64,000 bases of DNA, taken from assembly GCA_026745465.1 (NCBI GenBank), contig JACYXH010000017.1, positions 959,454-1,023,453 on the forward strand, in the 5' to 3' direction. A model generated the notes under the pieces. The model saw only the letters and a program-made list of their open reading frames with translations. It was not told where the DNA came from and made no database searches. Of the stretch, positions 1 to 29,864 are shown one piece after another (position 1 is the stretch's first letter; each line of letters starts with the position of its first letter). Position numbers and translations under genes: made by a program. This stretch comes from Lota lota. Its lineage: Eukaryota > Chordata > Actinopteri > Gadiformes > Lotidae.

Positions 1-282
1 AAATGACCATAGGCTGTTTTAAGATTTATGTATGCTACCATGACTCACTTTCTCTGCGCTTGAAGATGCTTTTGCTATCCTGTGTGTAGTTTTTTAGTTT
101 TTTTGTTTTAGGCAGCTGTCAAGTTTAAGGGTAGCATTACAATTCATTGAGAAGAGGAAGTGTGTGGGGTGAGAGTGAGGTGGATGCAGAAAGGCTTGGC
201 AGCAAAACAAGCTTCAGTGAGGAGACATGGGCTCCTGAATTATGTTTTTTTACATTTACTGAAATCGAATGTGTTGAAGGCT
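1..282. repeat. MyHC-array spacer, downstream of relic copy
   Basis: No gene is seen. The first ~130 bases (GGCTGTTTTAAGATTTATGT onward, then CTGACTCACTTTCTCTG-like text and TGTGTGTAGGT-like text) match the spacers near 2295-2400, 17510-17600, 33915-34030 and 52675-52790. This stretch is therefore the distal part of a duplicated spacer, cut by the window edge. Bases 225-282 match 19420-19480, just downstream of copy B. Confidence 0.75.
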
Positions 283-415
283 TGCTCTGTGGCTCAGCCC
301 GCTAGTGAGCTATACATGTAGACAATACGACTCCTAGAGACCAAGGTTTGATTGCTACAAGCTTTTCTGCGACAAGTCATTCCCTTTCTCTTACAACCCC
401 ATTTCCATAGAAGTA
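283..415 (+). repeat. tRNA-derived SINE copy
   Basis: The head looks tRNA-like. An A-box-like TGGCTCAGCCCG is followed about 50 bases later by a B-box-like GGTTTGATTGC, then a tail with GTCATTCCCTTTCTC, a phrase common in teleost SINEs. A near-identical copy sits at the same place downstream of gene B (19483-19625), so it was inherited through the gene duplication rather than inserted twice. No clear target-site duplication was identified. The family name is not assigned. Confidence 0.6.
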
Positions 416-599
416 CTAAAGCCCATGAAAAAAACAGCACAGAAAAACACAGCATAAGGACTGCAACTATTTTAGTCCGACACAGTTTAACTTTATTGTG
501 GACCACATCCAATGACCTATTTAGAAGGATCCAGCTCTAGTGAAGAGCTACTCTGATTACAGGAGTGAGTATAGAAAGTTAGGCCAAACAAATAAACTA

Positions 600-1467
600 C
601 AAAAGACAAGATGAAAAGGTGCTGTATATTTATTGTATTCTATTCCCATTTGTGTCATATTGTATGACTTCTGTGTGTGATGTTTCAAATGGAATGGAAT
701 TATTCAGCACTGTCCTTTGCCTAAAGAGAAAAGCAAAACAAAAGTAGAATTTGGATGTTTAAAAGGCATTTGTATGAAAGAATATTAGGAAATTATTAGA
801 CACATATTTGTGGAGTCATGGCTCTTAGACCTTAGCTTGTTGACCTGAGTCTCAGCGATGTCAGCACGTTCCTCAGCCTCGTCCAGCTCATGTTGAACCT
901 TCCTGCACTTGGACAGGTAAGAGTTGGCCTGCTCCTCCTGTAGGAACATTCATATTTTGTCAGTTTGAAAAGAATGTGGCAAAGTTGACTTGACATAGTA
1001 TCCCTAGCAATATTGAACTTACCACTTCCTCAGACTGACTCTTGTAAGCCTTCACCTTCAGCTGCAACTTATCAATAAGATCCTAGAGTCTGCAACAATT
1101 CTTCTTACCCTCCTCAGTCTGATGCACATTTGAAAGTGAAAAATCAACATCATGTGGCCTTTAGATATGATCAAAATGCTTATGCAGTATAAACATATTT
1201 GGAGATGCAAGTTTGACATACCTGGTAGGTGAGTTCCTTGACTCTCCTCTCATATTTGCGGACACCTTTTATAGCTTCTGCTCCACGTCATTGTTCATTA
1301 TCAACCTCTGACTCCAGATCACGAACCTTTAGAGTAAATTTATTTAATAAATCGTGTCTTAACATTGGAGTTAAATATATTATTAAATGATTGCTGATTA
1401 CCATCTTACCCTGGCCTCCAGTTTCTGAAGCTGCTTCTTGCCACCCTTCATGGCCAGGTTCTCAGCC
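600..1467 (-). pseudogene. Fast skeletal myosin heavy chain relic (3' end only)
   Basis: Only the 3' end of a fourth MyHC gene survives. The pieces are the last coding exon 700-720 (ending Ala-Lys-Asp-Ser-Ala-Glu-stop), part of the next exon up to 937, exon 1023-1118, exon 1222-1326 and a truncated exon 1410-1467. Exon 1023-1118 has an in-frame TAG (1083-1085) where copies A-C have a Gln codon. The donor end of the penultimate exon is deleted: near 814 the intron text jumps straight to exon text. At 1467 the coding match stops and 5' flanking DNA begins. Its 3' UTR is almost identical to that of copy B, so it is a recent sibling of B. It cannot encode a motor. Confidence 0.93.
629..634 (-). 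promoter_or_regulatory. Poly(A) signal AATAAA of relic copy
   Basis: AATAAA on the minus strand lies about 65 bases past the stop codon, at the position occupied by the signal in all three full genes. Confidence 0.6.
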
Positions 1468-1474
1468 CAGCCCC

Positions 1475-2110
1475 GTGCCATACGGTACATGATAACAATA
1501 TATATAGTTTATATATTTGTATTTGTAAGTAATAGTTTGACTGCAACATCAATACATTTCAACAGTCTTTATGCTGGAATCCAATTCATAATATCTGAGG
1601 ATATTTCACATTTTCATTGGTTTTCATGCAAATTTAGAACATTTACTCTAACAAGCTAAAAATCAGTTTAATCTATAAATATACAGTCAAGTTTACACCT
1701 GGTGCTTGCCACATTGCAACTGTGAGCCAACATTCAGTTTTGTTGGCATGGTTTTAAATATTTTGTGACAAAATGCCAGGGAACCTGACTTAATAGAGGC
1801 CTGATCCTGGAAGGTAGTGTTGCATGTATGAATGCCTTTTGGATTGCACTCCCATCACTTCTTCCATTGCCACTAAGCTTTCTATTATTATTATTTCATC
1901 AACTTAGTGTGATATGTAACCAATCTTTTTCTTAAAATAAACACACACAGATAAACAAGGGATCATTCCTGTCCATTTACCATTCCCCATGTTACAATTT
2001 TAATATCATATTTATATGTGCTAAAAACCAGCTGCAGTGACATTTATCTTCTTTCACAGTTTGAAAGATGCTTGGGCATCTATCTATAAATAATTAAGGC
2101 TGACACTGCA
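1475..2110. repeat. Orphan MyHC 5' flank
   Basis: This matches the DNA upstream of copy B (about 30610-31090 and 31700-31850) base for base over long stretches, including GTGCCATAC then CATGATAACAATATAT, the TATACAGTCAAGTTTAC phrase and the GCCAGGGAACCTGACTTAATAG region. In intact units this DNA lies upstream of the promoter. Here it abuts a 3' exon, so the intervening promoter and gene body are gone. Compared with copy B the (GT)n tract is also missing. Confidence 0.85.
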
Positions 2111-2204
2111 ACTGTGACCACAGATCCTTTTTTGGCATGATTCTTGTTATATACTTTAATGAATGATACCAAGGATTTTTTTATTACTGTTTAGCCTCTT
2201 TAAC

Positions 2205-2860
2205 AGAGATGACTATTAATTGGGTATTTGTTGTAGTTTTGCAGTCTCTTCATTGCTGCCCATTTGGCAGCAGTGGGATGCCAATTGGCCAGAGGCTGTT
2301 TTAAGATGTATATATGCTACCCTGACTCACTTTCTCTGTGCTTCAAGATGCTTTTGCCACATTTTACCATCCTGTGTGTAGGTATTTACTCTCAACAAGT
2401 TTAAAGGCAGCATTCCAATTCACTGGGGCTGCCCACTGCTCCAAGTGATGCTGGTGATGGGTTAAATGCAGAGTCCTCAATTTCTTTCGGGATTAATAAA
2501 GTATTTAAAAATAGATTAATGTAAGGTGGGGATGGCGGGGGTGCAAAAAGGCTTTGCAGCCAAACAAGCTTGGAGCCATACCATAACTACGCCTTGGACC
2601 ATACCATTTCTGAGCCTGGGGTCGTACTATAACTAAGCATGGGACCGCACCATAATTAAGCCTCGGGCCATACAATGTTTGAGCCTGGGGCTGTACCATA
2701 ACTTAGCCTCGGGCCGTACCATATCTAATCTTGGGGCTGCACCATAACTAAGCCTGTGGCATTCTGCTGGTTGGTATGTTTTTAGAGTGGTAAACCACAT
2801 ATTTGCAAGCTATACTATGCTAAGATTGCCAATAGTAGGACCTTTAGCCCTCAATTGTTA
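2205..2860. repeat. MyHC-array spacer block
   Basis: No gene is seen. It is homologous to 17520-17890, 33830-34140 and 52670-53040: GGGTATTTGTTGTAGTTTTG, then CCATTTGGCAGCAGTG, then the 23-bp minisatellite, then GCATTCTGCTGGTTGGTA and a CACATATTTGCAAGC stretch. Confidence 0.8.
2572..2757. repeat. 23-bp minisatellite, ~8 diverged units
   Basis: Head-to-tail units of about 23 bp carry a core like CCATACCATAACTAAGCC. Units here are more diverged than in the equivalent array at 17614-17797. Confidence 0.8.
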
Positions 2861-3486
2861 TGGCACTTACAAACTGCACGACTTTTAAAGTAGTCATATG
2901 GCTGCACTGCACACATTACACGACTCTCTGTCTTGTAATCTTGAAGTCGTTGAGGGGTTCAAACTACATGACTTATAGCCGACAGGGAGGTCACATATTA
3001 CAAGATGTATCACGAGGAGAACTTCTCGACAAGTATGTCCGGTCTCCAAACTACGTCACAAAAACACGCAAGATATGACGTTTCCAAAATTGGATGTCCA
3101 CATGAAGTTAGCGATCCAAGTTGTTTGTAACAAATAACAAGGAGAAAAAAAACTAAATATATACACAAGATTGTGTGCAGAGCCTTTTCCTCTCGCCAAT
3201 GTCTTGCACTCTCATTGGCTGAAGGTCTTTGCTCCTGTCACACCTTTCAAACCGCAGGATTTGGACTCCCAGACAGGTCCAGATCTTAAACATGCTCGAT
3301 ATCTCTCGGGGCTCTGCGACTTATCGCTGCGCCTCTCCAAATGCGTCTTTGCAAGTTCACTCTACACGATCATCACTCTTGGGCGCGTGCTATGATGTGC
3401 CTCCAAGCTGGGGCTTTTGTCTGTAATTTCAAAATCGTGTCTTTCACTGGAAAATCGGGCTAAAATCGTATAGTGTGAAGTTGGCA
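2861..3486. mobile_element. Harbinger-like MITE (non-autonomous, TTA target site)
   Basis: A 626-bp block is present here and absent from the equivalent points of the other spacers (about 17895, 34140 and 53042). It is flanked by TTA on both sides (2858-2860 and 3487-3489). Its ends are imperfect inverted repeats: the left begins TGGCACTTACAAACTGCACG and the right, read on the minus strand, begins TGCCAACTTCACACTATACG. There is no transposase reading frame. The 3-bp TTA duplication fits the PIF/Harbinger superfamily; the superfamily call is inference. Confidence 0.72.
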
Positions 3487-3489
3487 TTA

Positions 3490-3850
3490 GCCGAGCTTTT
3501 TAGTATTCACACCCAAATCACAAGGAGTGAATACGTGGGTTGCCACCAGGGATGGAAAGTACTGTAAGTAAAATGCTGTAGAGCACACTTTTGCATTAGC
3601 TGTACGTTCCTCAAGCAGTCCAAAGTTTACACTTTAAAACTTCATGCACATTCAAAGCATTGCTTTACTTTTTACTTCACTACATTGAAATCCATGTGCC
3701 TGAAAGTATGTATTATTTGACTAAAAGTAGTTTTAAGTTAAACCTTTCGGCCCACATCCAATGACCCATGAGATCCAGCTCTAGTAAAGATAAACTCTGT
3801 TTACAGGACTGAGCAAAGGAAGTAAAGCCAAACAAATAACTACACATTAT
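3490..3850. repeat. MyHC-array spacer, downstream of copy A
   Basis: No gene is seen. The stretch ACCAGGGATG, then GTGCATTAG-like text, then ACTTTAAAACTTCATGC, then ACTAAAAGTAG recurs at about 17925-17975 plus 19218-19350, and at 34140-34330. It lacks the SINE found at this place after copy B and the relic. Confidence 0.7.
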
Positions 3851-3872
3851 AAGATGGAAAGTTGCTGTATAG

Positions 3873-3878
3873 TTTATT
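3873..3878 (-). promoter_or_regulatory. Poly(A) signal AATAAA of MyHC copy A
   Basis: AATAAA on the minus strand about 70 bases after the copy A stop codon, inside the conserved phrase TACAATAAACTATACAGC. Confidence 0.75.
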
Positions 3879-3946
3879 GTATGGTGTTCACAATTGTGTC
3901 ATATTGTATGACTTGTACAATGTGCAATATTTCAAATGGAAAGGAA

Positions 3947-14160
<10,214 letters not shown>

Positions 14161-14325
14161 GATGGAGGCTTATTTCATGAAAACAATCAAACAACTCAAT
14201 TTATTTTAACTGAAATGTACACTTGACTTGAAGAAGGTTTGGAGATGTACGGTGATGAGATTAATTAATTAATTATTAAATCATTCTTACCGTCTTCTTC
14301 ACTTCAACCGTAGAATAAATTGTTC
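14161..14325 (-). other. 5' UTR of copy A: UTR part of exon 3 and exon 2
   Basis: The first coding exon extends 8 nt upstream of the ATG, to 14168. A separate untranslated exon lies at 14291-14325, with donor GTAAG and a weaker acceptor TTTTGAAG. The equivalent exons of B (29830-29864) and C (45081-45115) are also 35 nt but have a better acceptor (TTGTCAG). Splicing out of the UTR is typical of vertebrate sarcomeric MYH genes. Confidence 0.65.
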
Positions 14326-14858
14326 CTTCAAAAGAAACGTTATTCATGATGTTAATGAGTCCGCACGTGTACAAGTCACAGCGTCTAACGTTCACATTTT
14401 ACTGACTTAAATGTTTAAATATTATATCTGTATTGAGTTGAACTTTGCAGACGAAACAGCACTTGATTGTGTGTACTTAATTACATCATAGATTTATCTC
14501 TATTATTAATATTTAATTATCTGAAAAACAACTATGCTAGTAATGAAATACTCCAAATTTGTAATATTTTCAATAAATTAAAATGAAAGTAGATAAGAGT
14601 TAGGTAAATAAGACTAATGCATAAAAAACATAACCTTACACAAAACAACTACATACAAATGTCCACTCTAATGGTTTCTTAAACTAAAATATAAGAAAGT
14701 ATCTTTCAAGTAAAAAATAAACAAAGTAAAGAAGAAGTAGGTAGGTATGATTAATTGAAATACTGGAAAATAAACTCCATGAAAACAAGCATGAAAGATT
14801 CTCCACTGTAATGCAACGGTCTCCCCTAGACAGCAGCTGAAGCATCAGTCTTACTTAC

Positions 14859-14890
14859 CACCAGTTGTAATAACCTGAACTCCCCTGCAG
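14859..14890 (-). other. 5' UTR exon 1 of copy A (5' end approximate)
   Basis: The donor GGTG|GTAAGTAAG lies just below 14859. Similar text is conserved upstream of B and C. The transcription start is estimated from the TATA box at 14911-14919 and not seen directly. An E-box CAGCTG lies just inside intron 1 (about 14834). Confidence 0.55.
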
Positions 14891-14904
14891 TCTTTCCATC
14901 TCAT

Positions 14905-14960
14905 GGCCTCTTATATATAGGTTGTTCTGCAGTCCAGGCAGAACTATATAAGGGCAGATC
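14905..14960 (-). promoter_or_regulatory. Core promoter of MyHC copy A
   Basis: On the minus strand there is TATATATAA (14911-14919), which also fits a MEF2-type YTAWWWWTAR site as CTATATATAA. About 25-30 bases upstream is CCTTATATAG (14944-14953), one base off the CArG box CC(A/T)6GG bound by SRF. Both elements recur at the same spacing upstream of B and C. Muscle regulation is inferred. Confidence 0.6.
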
Positions 14961-15770
14961 TTCAAATGGCTGTTTGATTTTGCTTTGAATTAAGATTTGT
15001 ACATTGGCTCATACATTGAATGGCATACATGATAACAATATATTTATAGATTATGTATTTGTATCTCAATAGTTTAACTACTGGAATCCAATTCATAATG
15101 TTCTTCAAATATGACCAAATAGAATGCAATATGTTAATGTTAATGTATATGTAATAATGTTTTTCCATAATTCAAATATTATCAACTTATAATTTATTTA
15201 AATTGTACATGCTATAATATGTGGGGTTATTTAATCCAAATTTTCTAATTTGTTTCCATACTCATTGTGTTAACCTTTACTTTGTTTCACAAGCGGAAAA
15301 TTGGTTTACTCTATAAATAAATCACATTAAAGTTTGATAGCAGTTGCAACTGCGAGCCAGCATTCCTTTTTTGGCCTGGTTAGAATTTAAAGATGTTGAT
15401 GACATAAGGCCAGGGATTAAGATTTTATAGAGGCCTGATACTGGAGGGTATAGTGTTGCATGTATTTATACCTTTTGGTTGCACTACTATCAGTTCTTCC
15501 ATTGCTACTATGTTATGTATTATTATTTTATCAACGTAGTGTGCTATGTAACAAATCTTTTACTTAGAATAAACTAATGAACATCAGTTTACTAATGATG
15601 TATAACGGCATTGTGGCTCCACACAGCATCTATCTACCTATCTGTCTTACTATACATCTAGTGATCGGATTACCTATTTTATGTATACGAAAAAAAAACT
15701 CACACAAAAGGTGATATATCCTTAAGGATGCACATAGCTTTTTAACCAAAATGCTGTGTTTGTATATGTG
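14961..15770. repeat. 5' flank of copy A
   Basis: No gene is seen. It is homologous to the flanks of B (about 30600-31260), C (45830-46380) and the relic (1480-1950), including CATGATAACAATATAT and the GCCAGGGATTAAGATTTTAT region. It is more diverged than B and relic are from each other. Confidence 0.7.
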
Positions 15771-15778
15771 TGTGTTTT

Positions 15779-15780
<2 letters not shown>

Positions 15781-15819
<39 letters not shown>
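15781..15819. repeat. (GT)n microsatellite
   Basis: About 18 GT units. It lies at the same point of the duplicated flank as 31290-31349 (copy B) and the degenerate CG/TG tract at 47466-47487 (copy C). Confidence 0.95.
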
Positions 15820-15827
<8 letters not shown>

Positions 15828-17600
15828 TGATGCAATGTGTACCAAATCACTATGGCAGCTGCCAAACACACTGCATATGGAATAGGGTTAATGGATATGA
15901 CCAACAAAATACCAAGGAGCAGGAGTATAAAACAATCTTATCATCACTTGTATGCAAAGAATACAAAGAATAATGTGTTGCGTTCCTTTAAGCTAAGACA
16001 GTCACTGATCACTTTTTTGGCTTTGCAATTGTCCACGGGGAATCCTAGTGTTCCCAGACTTATATGATACTGGGGGATCCAACAACAGCTCGCTCGCTCT
16101 GCAGGCCATTCTCTATCTTTATGTTCTCTACCGACCAGCGACAGCATTCACTGGATAGTCATCATGGTTACTACTGGCTGTGCAATAGTAGTATAATAAA
16201 GTCACGCTACCATTAAGTATCACACTTTATATTATATGGCTGTACATAGTATATTATAGTATATATAGACAGTGCCTTGTTTACCTCTGCTGCCCTTTTT
16301 TGTCTATTTTACAAATAAACTATTATTGTTATCATGGACCTTGTTTTTGATTTATTACTTATTGAGTGTCTACTTACACAATGTTGACACGTCAAGTGAA
16401 AGTCAACAAAAACCCAACTGAGACAATGTTGATACTCAACTGATGCTCAACTGATACTGAACTGTGGACTATCGAGGTAAATTGTTACAGAATACACTTA
16501 ATTTTACTTGTGTTTATTGGGCTTTGAAATCTAATACGTGTTACATTTAAGAGAATATCATGTTTACTTGTGATGTTTAAAGGCATAAAGCTTTATATAA
16601 ATATATGTAATATAATTTTTGCATTACAGTTTTTTGTTGAATCTGTTAGCCTGATGTCTGAGTGCTTGACCTCAAAGAAATGCACCAATGGCACATTGCG
16701 TCCTATTTGGCTGGCAGAGGTGACATTAAGATTGAAGAGACTCTATGGCCATGTGTAAAAAGTTAGTTATAATTATTGCTTCCCATTTACTCCTGTAGTT
16801 TAAACACAGTAATAACAATAATAGTAATAATAATAAAAATTAAAATAAACAAACAAAAATAATATAATAATAATAATAATAACAATAATAAGTAATCTAA
16901 GAGAAAAGATGATGCAATAATACAACAGTTACAGCTTTTAAGTATTAAGAGTCCATGTGTTTTTTTTTGTGTTATTGAAGAGGAGCTCCTCATCCTCTTT
17001 TCATATTGTTCTGGACAACATTGTTTTGGCTTCATAGCATTAAATTAGATACAATAATGACCAATACAGGATTTTAAAGAAAATACTTGACGGAAGTTAA
17101 TTTCCATCAAGGCCTAATCCCACATTTGAACAAACTATGGTCTATTCTGTGTTCTTTTCATATTTTCAATGTAAACTACTCTTTGGTGTTAAATCGTACA
17201 TGTATGTCCATTAAATGTATAATGGACATCAATAAGCCAACAGTTTGCATGTCTACCACAGCTACCTATAACAGAGCCAAAGCTCTGGCCCATAGCACAG
17301 CCCCCTTATGCCTGAACATGGACCAGCTGGGCCCATGTGTAACTGCCCATGACAAATAAACCACGCCAGAATCTGTGGTGAGCAGCCAATGAATGCGAGG
17401 CACTTGCCCCCTGCCTTGCTTCACACCAGTTTGAATCAGACCACACATGTGGTCTGATTCACAACTTTAAGAGGAGAGTGAGAAGCGTTATAGGAAAGAG
17501 AATACTGTTTAGCTGTTTTACTAGAGATGTATATCAATTGGGAATTTTTGTAGTTTTGCGGCTTCTTTAGCTCAGCCTGCCCATTTGGCAGCAGTGGGTT
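15820..17600. other. Spacer between copy A and copy B, no gene seen
   Basis: No convincing coding signal. Most of it aligns with the copy B flank (for example 16640-16810 with 32240-32410, and 17090-17460 with 33400-33770). It includes AT-rich AAT-type simple repeats at about 16811-16893. The stretch 15850-16560 shows little similarity to the other units and no recognised family. Confidence 0.6.
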
Positions 17601-17613
17601 AGGGCCAAGCTTG

Positions 17614-17797
17614 GGGCCATACCATAACTAAGACTAGGGCCGTACCATAACCAAGCCTAGGGCCGTACCATAACTAAACCTGGGGTCGTACCATAACTAA
17701 GCCTAGGGCCGTACCATAACTAAACCTGGGGCCGTACCATGACTTAACCTGGGGCCGTACCATAACTAAGCCTGGGGCCGTACCATAACCAAGACTA
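17614..17797. repeat. 23-bp minisatellite, 8 units
   Basis: Units start at 17614, 17637, 17660, 17683, 17706, 17729, 17752 and 17775, an exact 23-bp period. The core is GGGCCGTACCATAACTAA followed by a purine and CCT. The units are well conserved, unlike the array at 2572. Confidence 0.93.
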
Positions 17798-17975
17798 GGC
17801 ATTCTGCTGGTTGGTACGTTGTTAGAGTAGTAATCCACATATTTGCAAGCCAATGAAAACTGTGCTAAGATTGCTATTAGTCGGATTCTGAGCCCTCATA
17901 TGTCTTTTGGTAACCACCAGGGATGAAAAGCACTTTTACTCAAGTGCTGTACAGCAAACCTTTGCATTTAATATA

Positions 17976-19215
17976 CACTATATTGCCAAATGTATTGGGA
18001 CACCCCTCCGAATCATTGAATTCAGGTGTTCCAAACACTTCCATGGCCACAGGTGTATAAAATGAAGCACCTAGGCATGCAGACTGGTTCTACAAACATT
18101 TGTGTAAGAATCGGTCGCTCTCAGGAGCTCAGTGAATTCAAGCGTGGTACCGTGATAGGTTGCTACCTGTGCAATATGTCCATTCGTGAAATTTCCACAC
18201 TACTAAATATTCCACGGTCAACTGTTAGTGGTATTATAACAAAGTGGAAGCAATTGGGAACAAGAGAAACTCAGCCACGAAATGGTAGGCCACGCAAAAT
18301 CACAGAGCGGGGTCAATGTATGCTGAGGTGCACAGTGCGCAGAAGTCGCCAACTTTCTGCAGAGTCAAAAGCTACAGACCTCCAAACTTCGTGTGTCCTT
18401 CAGATTAGCTCAAGAACAGTGCGTAGAGAGCTTCATGGAATGGGTTTCCATGGCCGAGCAGCTGCATCCAAGCCTTACATCACCAAGTGCAATGCAAAGC
18501 GTCGGATGCAGTGGCGTAAAGCACACCACCACTGGACAGTGGAGACGTGTTCTCTGGAGTGACGAATCACTCTTCTCTGTCTACCAATCCGATGGATGAA
18601 TCTGGGTTTGGCAGTTGCCAGGAGAACGGTACTTGCCTGACTGCATTGTGCCAAGTGTAAAGTTTGGTGGAGGGGGGATTATGGTGTGGGATTGTTTTTC
18701 AGGGGTTGGGCATGGCCCTTTAGTTCCAGTGAAAGGAACTGTTAATGCTTCAGCATACCAAGACATTTTGGACAGTTTCATGCTCCCAACTTTGTGGGAA
18801 CAGTTTGGGGATGGCCCCTTCTTGTTCCAACATGACTGCGCACCAGTGCACAAAGCAAGGTCCATAAAGACATGGATGAGCGAGATTGGTGTAGAGGAAC
18901 TTGACTGGCCTGCACAGAGTCCTGACCTCAACCCAATAGAACACCTTTGGGATGAATTAGAGCGGAGACTGCGAATCAGGCCTTCTCGTCCAACATCTGT
19001 GCCTGACCTCACAAATGTGCTTCAAGAAGAATGGTCAAAATTTCCCATAAACACACTCCTAAACCTTGTGGAAAGCCTTCCCAGAAGAGTTGAAGCTGTT
19101 ATAGCTGCAAAGGGTGGGCAAACTCCATATTACACCCTACGGATTAAGAATGGGATGCCATTAACCTTCATGTGCATGTAAAGGCAAGAATCCCAAAACT
19201 TTTGGCAATATAGTG
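17976..19215 (+). mobile_element. Tc1/mariner-family transposon, complete length but dead
   Basis: The element is 1240 bp with terminal inverted repeats: CACTATATTGCCAAA at the left end and its complement at the right. It is flanked by TA dinucleotides (17974-17975 and 19216-19217), the hallmark Tc1 target duplication. It sits in the spacer between copies A and B. Homologous spacers at 3595, 34195 and 53155 lack it, so it inserted after the spacer duplication or in this unit only. The subfamily is not named. Confidence 0.93.
18026..19181 (+). pseudogene. Tc1-type transposase, frameshifted and with a stop
   Basis: The N-terminal half (18026-18562) carries the paired-like helix-turn-helix DNA-binding region with SIREISTLLNIPRSTV and a GRPRK linker. 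The catalytic half is in another frame. The DDE triad is still readable: Asp in WSDES (18561-18563), Asp in HDCAPVH (18834-18836) and Glu in NPIEHLW (18939-18941). The last two are 34 residues apart, as in Tc1 DD34E enzymes. A frameshift lies around 18533-18543, and TGA at 18597-18599 interrupts the catalytic frame where relatives usually have Arg. It cannot make an active enzyme as it stands. Confidence 0.92.
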
Positions 19216-19482
19216 TACATTACTACAATGTAACTTTAAAACTTCAAGCAAAATCAAAGGCATTGCTTTACATTTACTTCACGCCATTGATGTTATGGCT
19301 GAAAGTGTCTATTATTTGACTAAAATTACTTTTAGGCTCAACTTTGACATTGTCAATGGAAATCATTGAGCTGAACAAAACTTAACAAACCTTTTCATTC
19401 AAACTCTCAACTCTCAGTGAAGAGACATGGGCGCCTGAATGATGTTTTATTTTACATTTACTGAAATCGAATGTGTTGAAGG

Positions 19483-19625
19483 CTTGCTCTGTGGCTCAGC
19501 CCGCTAGTGAGCTATACATGTAGACAATACGCCTCCTAGAGACCAAGGTTTGATTGCTACAAGCTTTTCTGCGATAAGTCATTCCCTTTCTCTTACAACC
19601 CCATTTCCATTGCAGTACCAAAGCC
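19483..19625 (+). repeat. tRNA-derived SINE copy downstream of gene B
   Basis: Same insertion as 283-415: A-box-like TGGCTCAGCCCG, B-box-like GGTTTGATTGC, and the tail GTCATTCCCTTTCTCTTAC. The flanking sequence also matches, so it was duplicated together with the gene. A decayed tail of the same family is visible downstream of C near 34777-34815. Confidence 0.6.
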
Positions 19626-19816
19626 CATGAAAAAAACATATAAAAGCACAGCAGAAGCTGTGACTGCAATTATTTAACTTTATTGTGAACCACATCCAAT
19701 TACCTATTTAGAAGGATCCAGCTCTAGTGAAGAGCTACTCTGATTACAGGAGTGAGCAAAGAAAGTTAGGCCAAACAAATAAACTACAAAAGACAAGATG
19801 AAAAGTTGCTGTATAG

Positions 19817-19822
19817 TTTATT
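19817..19822 (-). promoter_or_regulatory. Poly(A) signal AATAAA of MyHC copy B
   Basis: AATAAA on the minus strand about 66-71 bases past the stop codon, in the same context as in copies A and C. Confidence 0.75.
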
Positions 19823-19887
19823 GTATTCTATTCCCATTTGTGTCATATTGTATGACTTTTATGTGCGATGTTTCAAATGGAATGGAA

Positions 19888-29714
<9,827 letters not shown>

Positions 29715-29864
29715 GATGGAGTCTTATTTCATGAAAACAAACAATTTTTATTTATTTTTTTACATGTACACATAGCTTCAAGAAGGTTTGGAGATGTTCA
29801 GTGATGAGATGATATTAAATAATTCTTACCGTTTTCTTCCCCTCAGCCGCAGAAGAAATGATAC
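29715..29864 (-). other. 5' UTR of copy B: UTR part of exon 3 and exon 2
   Basis: The first coding exon extends to 29722, where the acceptor reads AAATAAG. Untranslated exon 2 lies at 29830-29864, with acceptor CTTGTCAG and donor GTAAG. It is the same layout as in A and C. Confidence 0.65.

Noticed and set aside
2505..2699. Open frame with repeated YGP-type peptides
   Set aside because: It is a translation of the 23-bp minisatellite. The same kind of frame occurs at 52717-52953.
15780..15820. Possible CRISPR-like or other regular array
   Set aside because: It is a simple dinucleotide repeat in a vertebrate genome. No spacer-repeat structure exists anywhere in the window.
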